Shown here: positions 48,195-56,246 of the stretch, piece after piece
Layout of the letters: the number at the start of each line of letters is the position of its first letter
How positions within the stretch are numbered: position 1 is the stretch's first letter
Assembly: GCF_018613655.1 (NCBI RefSeq)
Contig: NZ_JAGGPW010000004.1
Location: 214,627-278,626, forward strand
Reading direction: 5' to 3'
DNA length: 64,000 bases
From: Planococcus sp. ISL-109
GTDB taxonomy: Bacteria; Bacillota; Bacilli; Bacillales_A; Planococcaceae
Made by a program: the position numbers and the translations under genes
Notes under the pieces: model-generated
What the model was told of the DNA's origin: nothing
Databases searched by the model: none
The model's input: the letters and a program-made list of their open reading frames with translations, nothing else

Positions 48195-49274
48195 ATGAAG
48201 ATGATGGTGTTTACAGGATTTCCAGGTTTTATCGCCACGCGGCTGATGGAAACGAGTGCTGAAAAAGGGGTGACGCTTGCCGCGATTGTTTTAGCGTCTG
48301 AAATGGAGGCGGCAAAAACGGCTGCCGGCCGCATCGAGAAGCAGACAGGATGTGGAAGCATCCGTTTGCTTGCTGGTGATATTACAAAACCAGGCTTGGC
48401 TTTATCAGGAGAAGATACACAGTATCTACAGGACCGTGAGCTGGTTTTTTGGCATTTGGCAGCGATCTATGATTTGGCCGTCCCGGAAGCGATCGCCCGG
48501 AAGGTCAATATCGAAGGCACCGGGCATGTGAATGACTTTGTCAAAAGCTTGAAAGGCCTGAAGCGTTATATGTATTTCAGCACCGCATATGTTGCAGGAG
48601 CTCGGGAAGGAATCATTCGTGAAGATGAACTGATCCGCCCGGAAGCATTCAAAAATCATTACGAAGAAACAAAATTTGAAGCGGAGCTATTGGTCGACAA
48701 GTTGAAAGGTGAACTGCCGGTGACAATCATTCGGCCGGGAATTGTCAGAGGACATTCGAAAAGCGGAGAAACATCGAAATTTGACGGCCCTTATTTTTTC
48801 CTGAACATGATTGACCGCATGAAGCACATGCCGGTGATTCCTTATATCGGCCACTCGAAAGCAACCATCAATGTCGTGCCGGTTGATTATATACTTGAGG
48901 CTTCGGTTTATTTAAGTTTATTGGATGAAGCCGCAGGAGCTACAGTCCATTTGACCGATCCGAATCCGCATCCTGTCGAGGAAGTTTACCGTGCAATGGT
49001 GCACGAAATGACCGGAACTTATCCGAAAGGCCACTTGCCGAAAAAGCTGGCCGCGCTGTCGATGTCGATCCCAATGGTTCGGAAGTACCTCAGCGTTGAA
49101 GCGGAAACACTGGATTATATGGACTGGCAGGCAAAATTCGATACACAGCGGGCACAAGCCCTGCTTCAAGAGAGTGACATCAAATGCGCTGATTTCCTTG
49201 AAACGATGCCGGCCATGGTGGCGTTTTATAAAGAGCATCGAGCCGATAAAAATTATCAAGTGCCCATCACTTGA
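48195..49274 (+). CDS. Extended SDR / thioester-reductase-like NAD(P)-binding protein
   Basis: 359 aa. The cofactor motif is TGFPGFIATRL, a variant of TGxxGxxG. YxxxK-type catalysis is present in HYEETKFEAE, and FSTAYVAGAREG and IRPGIVRGHS are characteristic of the male-sterility/NAD_binding_4 group that includes acyl-CoA and carboxylic-acid reductase domains. A C-terminal helical region follows. GGGGAGGGA precedes the ATG. Substrate unknown; a lipid or acyl thioester is the family-based guess. Confidence 0.8.
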   Translation: MKMMVFTGFPGFIATRLMETSAEKGVTLAAIVLASEMEAAKTAAGRIEKQTGCGSIRLLAGDITKPGLALSGEDTQYLQDRELVFWHLAAIYDLAVPEAIARKVNIEGTGHVNDFVKSLKGLKRYMYFSTAYVAGAREGIIREDELIRPEAFKNHYEETKFEAELLVDKLKGELPVTIIRPGIVRGHSKSGETSKFDGPYFFLNMIDRMKHMPVIPYIGHSKATINVVPVDYILEASVYLSLLDEAAGATVHLTDPNPHPVEEVYRAMVHEMTGTYPKGHLPKKLAALSMSIPMVRKYLSVEAETLDYMDWQAKFDTQRAQALLQESDIKCADFLETMPAMVAFYKEHRADKNYQVPIT

Positions 49275-49327
49275 ATGTTTACGGAATCCAGCCAAGTGCC
49301 ATAATCTATGTATAATTCAATAATCAA

Positions 49328-49460
49328 GACTCTCGTCAAAGGGGAGTAGCTAGAGGGAAACCTGCTTCACAGTCGCCAAGACATGGCTTATTTGTCATAG
49401 AGGATCAACATCGCGCTTAGCAAGACCTTTGCCTTTCATTAGACATAGGTCTTTTTTGTT
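49328..49460 (+). promoter_or_regulatory. yybP-ykoY manganese riboswitch with terminator platform
   Basis: Contains AAAGGGGAGTAGC (49338-49350), the L1 consensus of the yybP-ykoY family, an internal stem around ACATGGC, and CTTAGCAAGACCTTTGCC (L3 part). AGACCT (49423-49428) can pair with AGGTCT (49447-49452) followed by TTTTTT, a terminator that Mn2+ binding would prevent. It controls terC/ykoY-type Mn2+ exporters, and a decayed terC follows. Confidence 0.88.
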
Positions 49461-49481
49461 GTTCATAAATAGGAGGAGATT

Positions 49482-49880
49482 ATGGATACCATTTTGTTGG
49501 AATACACTTGGGTGCTGCTTGTGCTATCGGAATCGGGGGATTGCTAGCAGCCGTAGCGCTTGCTGTGACATTGCTGCATCTCGGTGATTTTGATCTTGGC
49601 GGAATCAACGGCGGTCAATTTGCTGTTATGCTTGCCGGTGGCTTGATCGGGGGCATCTTCTTGCGCTTTGCAGTCGATAAGTTTAACCGTTTGCTGGAAA
49701 GATTCCCGCAATTGGAGACCGCTGCTTTTGTCGTTGCCGACTGGGTAGGTGTCAAATTGCTCGTTTTGACCTTGTCCCACTAAATTCGGAAGTTTGCTGC
49801 ATGATTTTCCGCATTCGACGCCGTGAACATTGACGTTTTGGACGGTCCTCTTAGAGATTGTGCTAGTCGGTGTTTTCACA
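49482..49880 (+). pseudogene. terC: Decayed TerC/YkoY-family Mn2+ exporter
   Basis: An intact ribosome site (AGGAGGAG) and start give MDTILLEYTWVLLVL, the TerC N-terminus, but the frame shifts near 49525 and stops at TAG 49544. In the next frame IGIGGLLAA runs straight into VALAVTLLHLGDFDLGG and then ETAAFVVADWVGVKLLVLTL, the C-terminal part of TerC, so about 100 central codons are missing, seemingly deleted between two segments both encoding LAA. A further frameshift at the stop near 49783 separates KFGSLLHDFPHSTP, and another separates TFWTVLLEIVLVGVF. At least three lesions plus a deletion make function very unlikely. Position directly before sigI equals ykoY in B. subtilis. Confidence 0.85.
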
Positions 49881-49918
49881 GGGGGGAGAAAAAACAAACA
49901 GAATGCTTAAAGCATACG

Positions 49919-49957
49919 ATAAGCTTAGTGGAGCATTTGCCCACCAAGCTTATTTTT
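49919..49957 (+). terminator. Terminator behind the terC pseudogene
   Basis: ATAAGCTT (49919-49926) pairs with AAGCTTAT (49946-49953), with GTGG/CCAC extending the stem, followed by TTTTT. Confidence 0.8.
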
Positions 49958-50088
49958 TGGAAGATAAATGGACGGACACAAAATAGCGTTCAGCTACGAA
50001 TAGAATAATGGCTAGAGTCGCCTCATTCTTTTCAATCCTTGGACGGAAAGTTACAATGAAGAAAAGGATTTGAAATGAGGTGAGTTGT

Positions 50089-50835
50089 ATGCTTTTGACT
50101 GCTGTAGGCGGTTTGTTGGGGCATGGCGCCGGAATGCCATTAGAAACGATGGTCAAACAGGCGCAGCAAGGAGATGAAGAAGCACTGAATGATTTGCTCG
50201 CTTCACATATGCCTTTTGTAAAAAAGACGGCTGCCCAAGTATGCAAACGGTTCATTGATGAACACCAAGATGAATTCAGCATTGCGCTCTCAGCGTTTCA
50301 TGAAGCGATCCGCCAATACCGGCCTGGACATGATGCATCATTTCTGACATTTGCCCATATGGTCATCAGGCGGCGGGTCATTGACTATATTCGAAAAGAA
50401 AGCAAACGAGTCGAGTTCAGCCATGATTTTTCAGTATCTCCAAATGAAGACCATCACAGCCATATTGGGGATGCGGCTTCAACGGTTTATCATACAATCG
50501 AACAACAAAATGATAAGAGGCGAGAGGAAATCCTTCGTTTTGAACAGCTGCTTGCAAGTTATGGTTTGTCATTCCAAATGCTCGTGAAAATCTCGCCATC
50601 TCATGAAGACGCCAGAAGAAACGCCATGCAAATTGCGCAGCTGGTAGCGGAAACGGACGATTATAAACAGTATTTGCTCGACAAGAAAAAACTGCCGGTC
50701 AAGCAAATCGAAGACCTCGTCCAGGTGTCACGGAAAACGATTGAACGGAACCGAAAATACATAATTGCAATGGCTTTGCTTTTGATGAGCGATTTGCATT
50801 ATTTAAAAGATTATTTAAAGGAGCGGTTAAACTGA
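50089..50835 (+). CDS. sigI: RNA polymerase sigma factor SigI
   Basis: 248 aa heat and envelope-stress sigma factor. Region 2 is visible as DEFSIALSAFHEAIRQYRPG and FLTFAHMVIRRRVIDYIRKE; the C-terminal SigI domain with KKKLPVKQIEDLVQVSRKTIERNRKYI recognises the -35. ATG at 50089 after GAGGTGAG; a GTG at 50080 overlaps that site. The stop overlaps rsgI (TGATG), so factor and anti-factor are coupled. I see no clear SigI-type promoter upstream. Confidence 0.93.
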   Translation: MLLTAVGGLLGHGAGMPLETMVKQAQQGDEEALNDLLASHMPFVKKTAAQVCKRFIDEHQDEFSIALSAFHEAIRQYRPGHDASFLTFAHMVIRRRVIDYIRKESKRVEFSHDFSVSPNEDHHSHIGDAASTVYHTIEQQNDKRREEILRFEQLLASYGLSFQMLVKISPSHEDARRNAMQIAQLVAETDDYKQYLLDKKKLPVKQIEDLVQVSRKTIERNRKYIIAMALLLMSDLHYLKDYLKERLN

Positions 50836-52205
50836 TGCGGATGCAAAAAGGCATATGTATTGAACTTGATGGAGACCGCTCTGTCTTCATGCTTGCGGAT
50901 GGCCGTTTCGTGACCGGCCATCCGCAAGAAGGCACAGCGGTCGGGGAGGAAGCGTTTTTTGAATCTTTCTCCAACACCAAATTAAAACGCCGCCGCGTTA
51001 AGGTACTTGCGATGCCAATTATTGCAGCAGTCGCTGTATTGATTTTGGCTTTCTCCACATTCATGATGCCGGAACAAGAAGCATACGGCTATGTCCAGGT
51101 GGAATCCAATCCTGGCATTGAACTCGCCGTAGACAACGAATGGCATGTAATTTCACTGCGGGAGCTGAATGTGGATGGCCAGCAATTGATCGAGCAACTT
51201 GATGCTTGGGAAAACGGGACTTTGGCAGATGTATTGGAAAATGTGCTTGCCCTGTCGATAAACGATGACACTGAGCAAGTGACCATTACGACTGTACAAG
51301 AACGAGGGGACACAAAAACCTTTTCAACCGTTGAACAAATTACATTAGCGGCATTAACCGCCAATGCAGGTAGAACCCTCCACATCCATTTGCGAGAAGC
51401 CAGTAAAGAACAATGGCGCCAAGCGAACAAGCAACAAGTGCCTGTTGGGCAATTTGCTGAAAACAGCCGGACTTTATCTTCCCCAACCAATGAGAATAAT
51501 GAGGTGCAACCTGCTCAGATTGAAGAGAAGGAAATCGAAAACGTGAATAGCGATGGCCAAACCGATCAACCTGGTCCCGCGGAAAAGGAAAACCCGGATG
51601 TGCGATCGCCAGCTGAAGATTCAAATGACAAATCACCAGCTAGCCCTTCAGATGATGCAGGCAAATCACAACCGGTTCCAGCAGAAAAACCGAAACCCGC
51701 TTCACTAAAAGAAAACAACGGGAACAAGCCTACATCCAGCACAGAAGTTCCAGCGGTGAAAAAAGAATCGTCAAAATCTGCAAAGTCGTCTTCGGGTCAA
51801 CCGAAAAATCCAAATGCAGGAAAAGACAACAGCTCAGTTCCTGCCAAGCCAAAATCTTCAACGGATAAAAAAGAAAATCCAGCTGATATTAAAGGCAATG
51901 AAAGCAAAAAAACAAATCAGCAAAACAATGATAATAAACAAAAAGAACAGCAAAATAAAGACAAGCAAGAAAAAGCAAAACAAAACAATAACAGCAACAA
52001 TGATTCGAAAGGAAAAAGTGTGAGCGAAGAGAACAAGTTGAAAAAACCACAAAATAATGCGCCGAAAAAAGCAGATTCGAACAGCAGGCAGCCTGGAAAT
52101 GGCCAGGGAGCGCATAATAAAAACAATTCATCGTCAAGTTCAACTGATGGAAAAGTGAATGCGCCAAATCCGGATAAAAAAGCGGAGAAAGATGACCCGC
52201 AATAA
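50835..52205 (+). CDS. rsgI: Anti-sigma-I factor RsgI
   Basis: 456 aa. The N-terminal cytoplasmic RsgI domain (about residues 1-55, KGICIELDGDRSVFMLADGR) binds SigI. One membrane helix (MPIIAAVAVLILAFSTFMM, about 57-75) follows, then an external PRC-like/RsgI domain with YVQVESNPGIELAVDNEW. The last 230 residues are a low-complexity tail rich in Asn, Lys, Gln, Ser, Pro and Asp, probably wall-spanning. No carbohydrate-binding module, unlike clostridial versions. Start overlaps the sigI stop. Confidence 0.92.
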   Translation: MRMQKGICIELDGDRSVFMLADGRFVTGHPQEGTAVGEEAFFESFSNTKLKRRRVKVLAMPIIAAVAVLILAFSTFMMPEQEAYGYVQVESNPGIELAVDNEWHVISLRELNVDGQQLIEQLDAWENGTLADVLENVLALSINDDTEQVTITTVQERGDTKTFSTVEQITLAALTANAGRTLHIHLREASKEQWRQANKQQVPVGQFAENSRTLSSPTNENNEVQPAQIEEKEIENVNSDGQTDQPGPAEKENPDVRSPAEDSNDKSPASPSDDAGKSQPVPAEKPKPASLKENNGNKPTSSTEVPAVKKESSKSAKSSSGQPKNPNAGKDNSSVPAKPKSSTDKKENPADIKGNESKKTNQQNNDNKQKEQQNKDKQEKAKQNNNSNNDSKGKSVSEENKLKKPQNNAPKKADSNSRQPGNGQGAHNKNNSSSSSTDGKVNAPNPDKKAEKDDPQ

Positions 52206-52285
52206 AGCCGTTTGTTTTCTTTTGCTGATGGCGAAATCACCGATATGACTGCCATTCAAATCGTTTATTCTTTAGAGGGCGCCGG

Positions 52286-52367
52286 CAACTGCGCATTTCT
52301 AAGGAATAGGCGTTTTTTTCGAAGCTCAAAATAAATGGTGTCAAGCACATGGGTATGTGCAGTTTTT
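52286..52367 (+). terminator. Two successive terminators behind rsgI
   Basis: First: CGC-ATTTC / GGAAT-AG-GCG with a TAA loop and seven T (about 52291-52318). Second: GCACAT-GGGT-ATGTGC followed by AGTTTTT (52346-52367). The rest of the 260-bp gap to ktrD shows no riboswitch I can recognise. Confidence 0.55.
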
Positions 52368-52465
52368 CAGTGGAATCGCTCTACATTTCAAAATAGCTCT
52401 TTTCTTTTCCACTTTCTTTACATAGAATGAGAAGAGAGTTACTTGCGGAAGGGAATTTTACGCCT

Positions 52466-53815
52466 ATGATCAAATCAGTTCAACGGATCCGGAATCTAAC
52501 ACCTGCCCAGGCAATCGTAGCGTATTATTTCGTAGCGATTGCTTTTTCCTTTTTGCTCCTAAGGCTTCCGGGAGTCTTGCAGCCTGGAGTGAGCATGACA
52601 TATATCGATACGTTGTTCACCGCCGTCAGTGCTGTCAGCGTCACGGGATTGACGGTGATCAACGTCTCGGAAACGCTGTCTGTGTTCGGGATCATCATTT
52701 TGATGACCATTCTCCAGTTCGGGGGCATCGGAATCATGTCGATCGGGACATTCTTCTGGATCTTGCTCGGTAAGCGAATCGGGCTTCGGGAACGGCAATT
52801 GATCATGGTCGACCATAACCAGTCGAGCATGGCTGGCGTCGTGAAACTGATCACAGAAATCGTTAAGATTCTTTTGCTAATCGAAGCGATTGGGGCACTC
52901 ATATTGACGGTGTACTTTACCCAATATTTCTACAGTTTCAGCGAAGCGCTCCTTCACGGTGTATTCGGCGCGGTTACTGCGACAACGAACGGCGGCTTCG
53001 ACATCACCGGATCTTCCTTGCAGCCGTATGTCGATGATTATTTCGTCCAGATCGTCAATATGCTTCTGATCATACTCGGTGCGATCGGTTTTCCTGTATT
53101 GATCGAACTAAAGGAATTTTTGTCGAATGATACGAAAAATTTCCGCTTTTCACTGTTCACGAAAATCACGACGAGTATTTTCGGCATGCTGTTGGTCGTC
53201 GGCACGATCGGCATTTTGATTTTGGAGTCGGTCAATGCATTCAAAGGAATGTCCTGGCATCAGACGTTTTTCGGGGCACTATTCCATTCCGTTTCCTCCC
53301 GGTCCGGAGGGCTTGTCACAATCGATATTACACAATTCAGTGACGCGACCAATGTATTTATGAGCGCCTTAATGTTCATCGGCGCTTCTCCAAGTTCAGC
53401 AGGCGGCGGGATCCGGACGACGACATTTGCAATTGCCATCCTGTTTTTGATCAATTTCGCGCGAGGCAAGAACACGATCCAAATATTCAATAGGGAAATC
53501 GAATTGATCGATGTGTTTCGGTCGTTTGCGGTCATTTTCCTCGCAGGTTCGATGGTGTTATTTTCAACAATGGCCTTGATCATCACCGAACCGAATGCTT
53601 CTATCGTTGAAATTGTTTTTGAAATTACATCTGCTTTTGGAACGACCGGCATGTCGCTCGGCTTGACCAGTGATTTGTCATCGGTCGGAAAAGTCATTAT
53701 TATGGTATTGATGTTCGTCGGGCGCGTCGGGCTGATTTCCTTCCTGTTCACGATTGGCGGCAAAACCGATCCGACGAAATTCCATTATCCGAAAGAGCGC
53801 GTCATCATCGGATAA
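52466..53815 (+). CDS. ktrD: Potassium uptake channel subunit KtrD (TrkH/KtrB family)
   Basis: 449 aa from the ATG at 52466, the length I recall for B. subtilis KtrD. Four membrane-pore-membrane repeats carry the selectivity-filter segments AVSVTGLTV, TATTNGGFD, SVSSRSGGLV and FGTTGMSLG. It conducts K+ (with Na+ or H+) and needs the cytosolic gating ring KtrC, encoded elsewhere. GGAAGGG lies 12 bases upstream; the alternative ATG at 52427 has no ribosome site. The gene follows sigI-rsgI as in Bacillus (ykrM). Confidence 0.92.
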   Translation: MIKSVQRIRNLTPAQAIVAYYFVAIAFSFLLLRLPGVLQPGVSMTYIDTLFTAVSAVSVTGLTVINVSETLSVFGIIILMTILQFGGIGIMSIGTFFWILLGKRIGLRERQLIMVDHNQSSMAGVVKLITEIVKILLLIEAIGALILTVYFTQYFYSFSEALLHGVFGAVTATTNGGFDITGSSLQPYVDDYFVQIVNMLLIILGAIGFPVLIELKEFLSNDTKNFRFSLFTKITTSIFGMLLVVGTIGILILESVNAFKGMSWHQTFFGALFHSVSSRSGGLVTIDITQFSDATNVFMSALMFIGASPSSAGGGIRTTTFAIAILFLINFARGKNTIQIFNREIELIDVFRSFAVIFLAGSMVLFSTMALIITEPNASIVEIVFEITSAFGTTGMSLGLTSDLSSVGKVIIMVLMFVGRVGLISFLFTIGGKTDPTKFHYPKERVIIG

Positions 53816-53896
53816 GTCGACTGCACGTGCTATTCGGCTATCAAAACGATATAATCAATGTAATTGAGTAACTATAGTGGAAATGAGTGAAACAAA

Positions 53897-54340
53897 ATGA
53901 ATGAAGACATTAAGCAGTCATTGAAACTGTTCATCGTTTTGTCGAGAGCGCATAAAGCAATCTCGGAACAGACGAACCATTTTTTTCAAGAAAACGGGGT
54001 CAATCCGACAGAATTTGCTGTGCTCGAGTTGCTGTACCATAAAGGCCGGCAGCCGCTCCAAAAAATTGGCGGCAAGATTTTGCTAGCTAGCGGTTCCATT
54101 ACGTATGTGATCGACAAATTGGAAAAGCGCCAATTTATCACACGGGTCAATTGCCCGAGCGACCGGCGCATCACGTATGCAGAAATCACCGATGAAGGAA
54201 AAGCGTTCATGGCTGAAATTTTCCCGGCGCACGAACAGAAACTGCATGCATTGACAGCAGCCTTGTCTCCAGAAGAAAAAGAGCAAGCGATCGAATTGAT
54301 GAAAAAGCTCGGTTTGTCGATTAAAGATCTGTCTTATTAA
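53897..54340 (+). CDS. mhqR: MarR-family regulator (MhqR/YkvE-like)
   Basis: 147 aa winged-helix dimeric repressor. The block NPTEFAVLELLYHKGRQPLQ followed by IGGKILLASGSITYVIDKLE closely resembles MhqR, the repressor of quinone and diamide detoxification genes; the wing is PSDRRITYAEITDEGK. Single gene ending in a strong terminator; no dioxygenase or azoreductase gene is next to it, so targets must be elsewhere. No clear ribosome site beyond GAAATGAGTG. MhqR identity is by eye; other MarR subgroups remain possible. Confidence 0.82.
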   Translation: MNEDIKQSLKLFIVLSRAHKAISEQTNHFFQENGVNPTEFAVLELLYHKGRQPLQKIGGKILLASGSITYVIDKLEKRQFITRVNCPSDRRITYAEITDEGKAFMAEIFPAHEQKLHALTAALSPEEKEQAIELMKKLGLSIKDLSY

Positions 54341-54377
54341 AAAAAGATCCTCCGTTTATCACGGAGGATCTTTTTTT
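54340..54377. terminator. Bidirectional terminator between mhqR and the lipoprotein gene
   Basis: AAAAAAGATCCTCCG pairs with CGGAGGATCTTTTTT over a 6-nt loop. Confidence 0.9.
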
Positions 54378-54378
54378 G

Positions 54379-55017
54379 TTATTTCTGTACGCGTTCGATC
54401 GTTTGTGCCATTTCGATGAAATCGTCTCGTGCTTCAATCGTGCTATGGTCGAAGATTGTCACGCGGACGATGATGTTGTCGCCTTCAAAAGCAATGCCGG
54501 TCACGTGGCCTTCCGCTGTTTCCACTTCATATGCTGCGGATTGGCTATAGGACGAGCCGTCGAACCCTGTAAACTCCTGCACTTCAGCATCCGGATTGGA
54601 CGCTTGGACGGTGTCTTGTGTATTCGCCGCCAAATCATCGAAACTGATGTCACTCGGGTAATATGTTTCGATGCGCATAAATACGGCATCATTCTCTTCG
54701 AGGAACACGACGTCGCGGTTTGGCTCTTCAGCGGTGAACGCATAGCCATCGAGCACGTAAAGCTGGTAAGCTTGCTGATCGCTCATCGTCAGTTCCCCAT
54801 CAGGCGCATCATGACTATCCCCGGATGTGCCGTCTGTATCCTCAGGCGCATCTGATTGATCTTCTGTTTCTTCCACATCGGTATCAGTTGTTTCTGCGGG
54901 AGTTTCCACTGGGTCTACTGCGTCTGGTTCATCTCCCGCCAGGTCAGCTGTGCCGCAGCCTGCCAAAAGAATCCCTGCAGTGAGAATTGCTGGAGTGAAT
55001 AAAATATTCTTTTTCAT
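54379..55017 (-). CDS. Hypothetical lipoprotein with acidic linker
   Basis: 212 aa. Signal peptide and lipobox LAGC (residues 18-21), then about 60 residues of Asp/Glu/Thr/Pro-rich linker, then a globular domain from QQAYQLYVLDGYAFTAEEPN. No enzymatic motif seen. AAGGAGG lies 9 bases before the ATG. Upstream on the same strand is the CPBP gene, 100 bp away. Exported and membrane-anchored; function unknown. Confidence 0.75.
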   Translation of the reverse strand: MKKNILFTPAILTAGILLAGCGTADLAGDEPDAVDPVETPAETTDTDVEETEDQSDAPEDTDGTSGDSHDAPDGELTMSDQQAYQLYVLDGYAFTAEEPNRDVVFLEENDAVFMRIETYYPSDISFDDLAANTQDTVQASNPDAEVQEFTGFDGSSYSQSAAYEVETAEGHVTGIAFEGDNIIVRVTIFDHSTIEARDDFIEMAQTIERVQK

Positions 55018-55120
55018 GAATCAAATTCCTCCTTCCGGTTTCCCCATTAGACGACTGAAGGATGAAAACGTTTCAAGATAATTGAACAAAAAGGAATTGA
55101 TGACGATAGCAGGAAAAGTT

Positions 55121-55735
55121 TCAAGCCGGTAAAGGAAAAATCAAAAACAGCAAGATCAGGATCACGAGGTGTGTGATGATCAGTAATGGCATGCTGCGTT
55201 TCCATTCGTAAAGCACACCGAGCACTGCCCCAGTTAAAATCCCAGCAATGATCGCTGGCCAAAAGCCGCTAAAAGAAAGTGCAACGCCGAATAGCAGCGA
55301 CGCGCTCAAAATCGCGAGCGGCAACTTCATATACTTCTTCAATTGCTGCTGGATAAAGCCTCTCCAGAAAATTTCTTCTCCTGGAACGATGATGAACATC
55401 AATAATAAATAATGCCAAATGCTGCTCGGGGCAAAAATGGTCTGTAAAGCAGCGACAGGCCTTTGTATATTGAGTGGAAAAACGTCAAGGAACCGGTAGC
55501 CGAGCGCAAGGAGCGCATAAAGCAGCGTACCGAACATGACACCGTAAAGCAGCGACTGCCAAGTTTTCAGTTGATCGAAGACAGAGTAGTTTACAATGGC
55601 GATCGACATCAAGAGCAAAATGGCGAATGAGTACATATACCAAAAGACAGCTGTATTTTCAAAGGCAAGATGATACAAATAAAGTGAAAGCGGCAAAAGC
55701 CAAAGGAGCGAATGGCGCTTGAAAAAACTGAACAT
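55121..55735 (-). CDS. CPBP-family intramembrane protein (Abi/CAAX-like), possibly inactive
   Basis: 204 aa, six to seven membrane helices. The first CPBP motif EEIFWRG (EExxxR) is present. The second motif normally contains a histidine (FxxxH); here it is FGVALSF, and the third (HxxxN/D) is HLVILIL. If read correctly, two metal or catalytic positions are lost. AGGAGG precedes the ATG. In bacteria such proteins serve in bacteriocin immunity, regulation or peptide processing; no bacteriocin genes are nearby. Confidence 0.75.
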   Translation of the reverse strand: MFSFFKRHSLLWLLPLSLYLYHLAFENTAVFWYMYSFAILLLMSIAIVNYSVFDQLKTWQSLLYGVMFGTLLYALLALGYRFLDVFPLNIQRPVAALQTIFAPSSIWHYLLLMFIIVPGEEIFWRGFIQQQLKKYMKLPLAILSASLLFGVALSFSGFWPAIIAGILTGAVLGVLYEWKRSMPLLIITHLVILILLFLIFPLPA

Positions 55736-55875
55736 AGAAAAAATCCTCCTAAAATTGCGTCGGCGTATTGCCTAATTCAAACATATGGATTATGTGAGTG
55801 GACGGGAAAGGTTTAGTCCGTATAGTATTATAACAGAAGCATTTTGACAAAACGAAAGGAAAAGGGGAACATTTC

Positions 55876-56064
55876 ATGACTGATTATTCAACTGAACTGG
55901 AACGATTAAGAAACGGGGAGCTACAAACCTTAAGAATTCCAAAAGAGGATTTTTTGGAATTTCGCAAAATATTAATCGAGCAAGAAGACTTCAAGCATTT
56001 TCGCGGCACCGCGTATCATCATGGCCTGACCGAATATGAATATACAGAACAGCCGTCAAAATAA
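55876..56064 (+). CDS. Small hypothetical protein (62 aa)
   Basis: MTDYSTELERLRNGELQTLR start, then IPKEDFLEFRKILIEQEDFK and YHHGLTEYEYTE. Soluble and acidic, with an amphipathic helical centre. AAAAGGGGAAC precedes the ATG and a terminator-like hairpin follows, so it looks expressed. It has the look of a conserved Bacillota orphan, but I do not recognise it. Confidence 0.65.
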   Translation: MTDYSTELERLRNGELQTLRIPKEDFLEFRKILIEQEDFKHFRGTAYHHGLTEYEYTEQPSK

Positions 56065-56147
56065 ATTTTCTAAAAAAGGTTTACCGTGCGTTTGCAGCGG
56101 GCATAGTATACTTGAACACAGCAACATTCTCATTTCCCCCTTTTGTG

Positions 56148-56180
56148 GTCGGCCCATTATGGACCGGCCTCTTTTTTTTG
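56148..56180 (+). terminator. Terminator behind the 62-aa gene
   Basis: GTCGGCC / GG-A-CCGGC around a CATTAT loop with eight T following. Confidence 0.7.
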
Positions 56181-56246
56181 TTTGAAAAGAAGAGTGAATA
56201 GACTGACGATTTTTGCTACTATAGAAGTACTAAGGGAGGAAATTAC

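Noticed and set aside
49508-49783. Intact 91-aa TerC-like protein
   Set aside because: It has no ribosome site of its own; the ribosome site and start belong to the out-of-frame N-terminus at 49482, so the locus is a pseudogene rather than a short functional protein.
52206-52465. c-di-AMP (ydaO) riboswitch in front of ktrD
   Set aside because: Expected because K+ uptake genes often carry it, but the conserved blocks are not present; only two terminator hairpins are seen.
54376-54855. 159-codon plus-strand frame opposite the lipoprotein gene
   Set aside because: Antisense of a gene with clear signal peptide, lipobox and ribosome site; starts inside a terminator.
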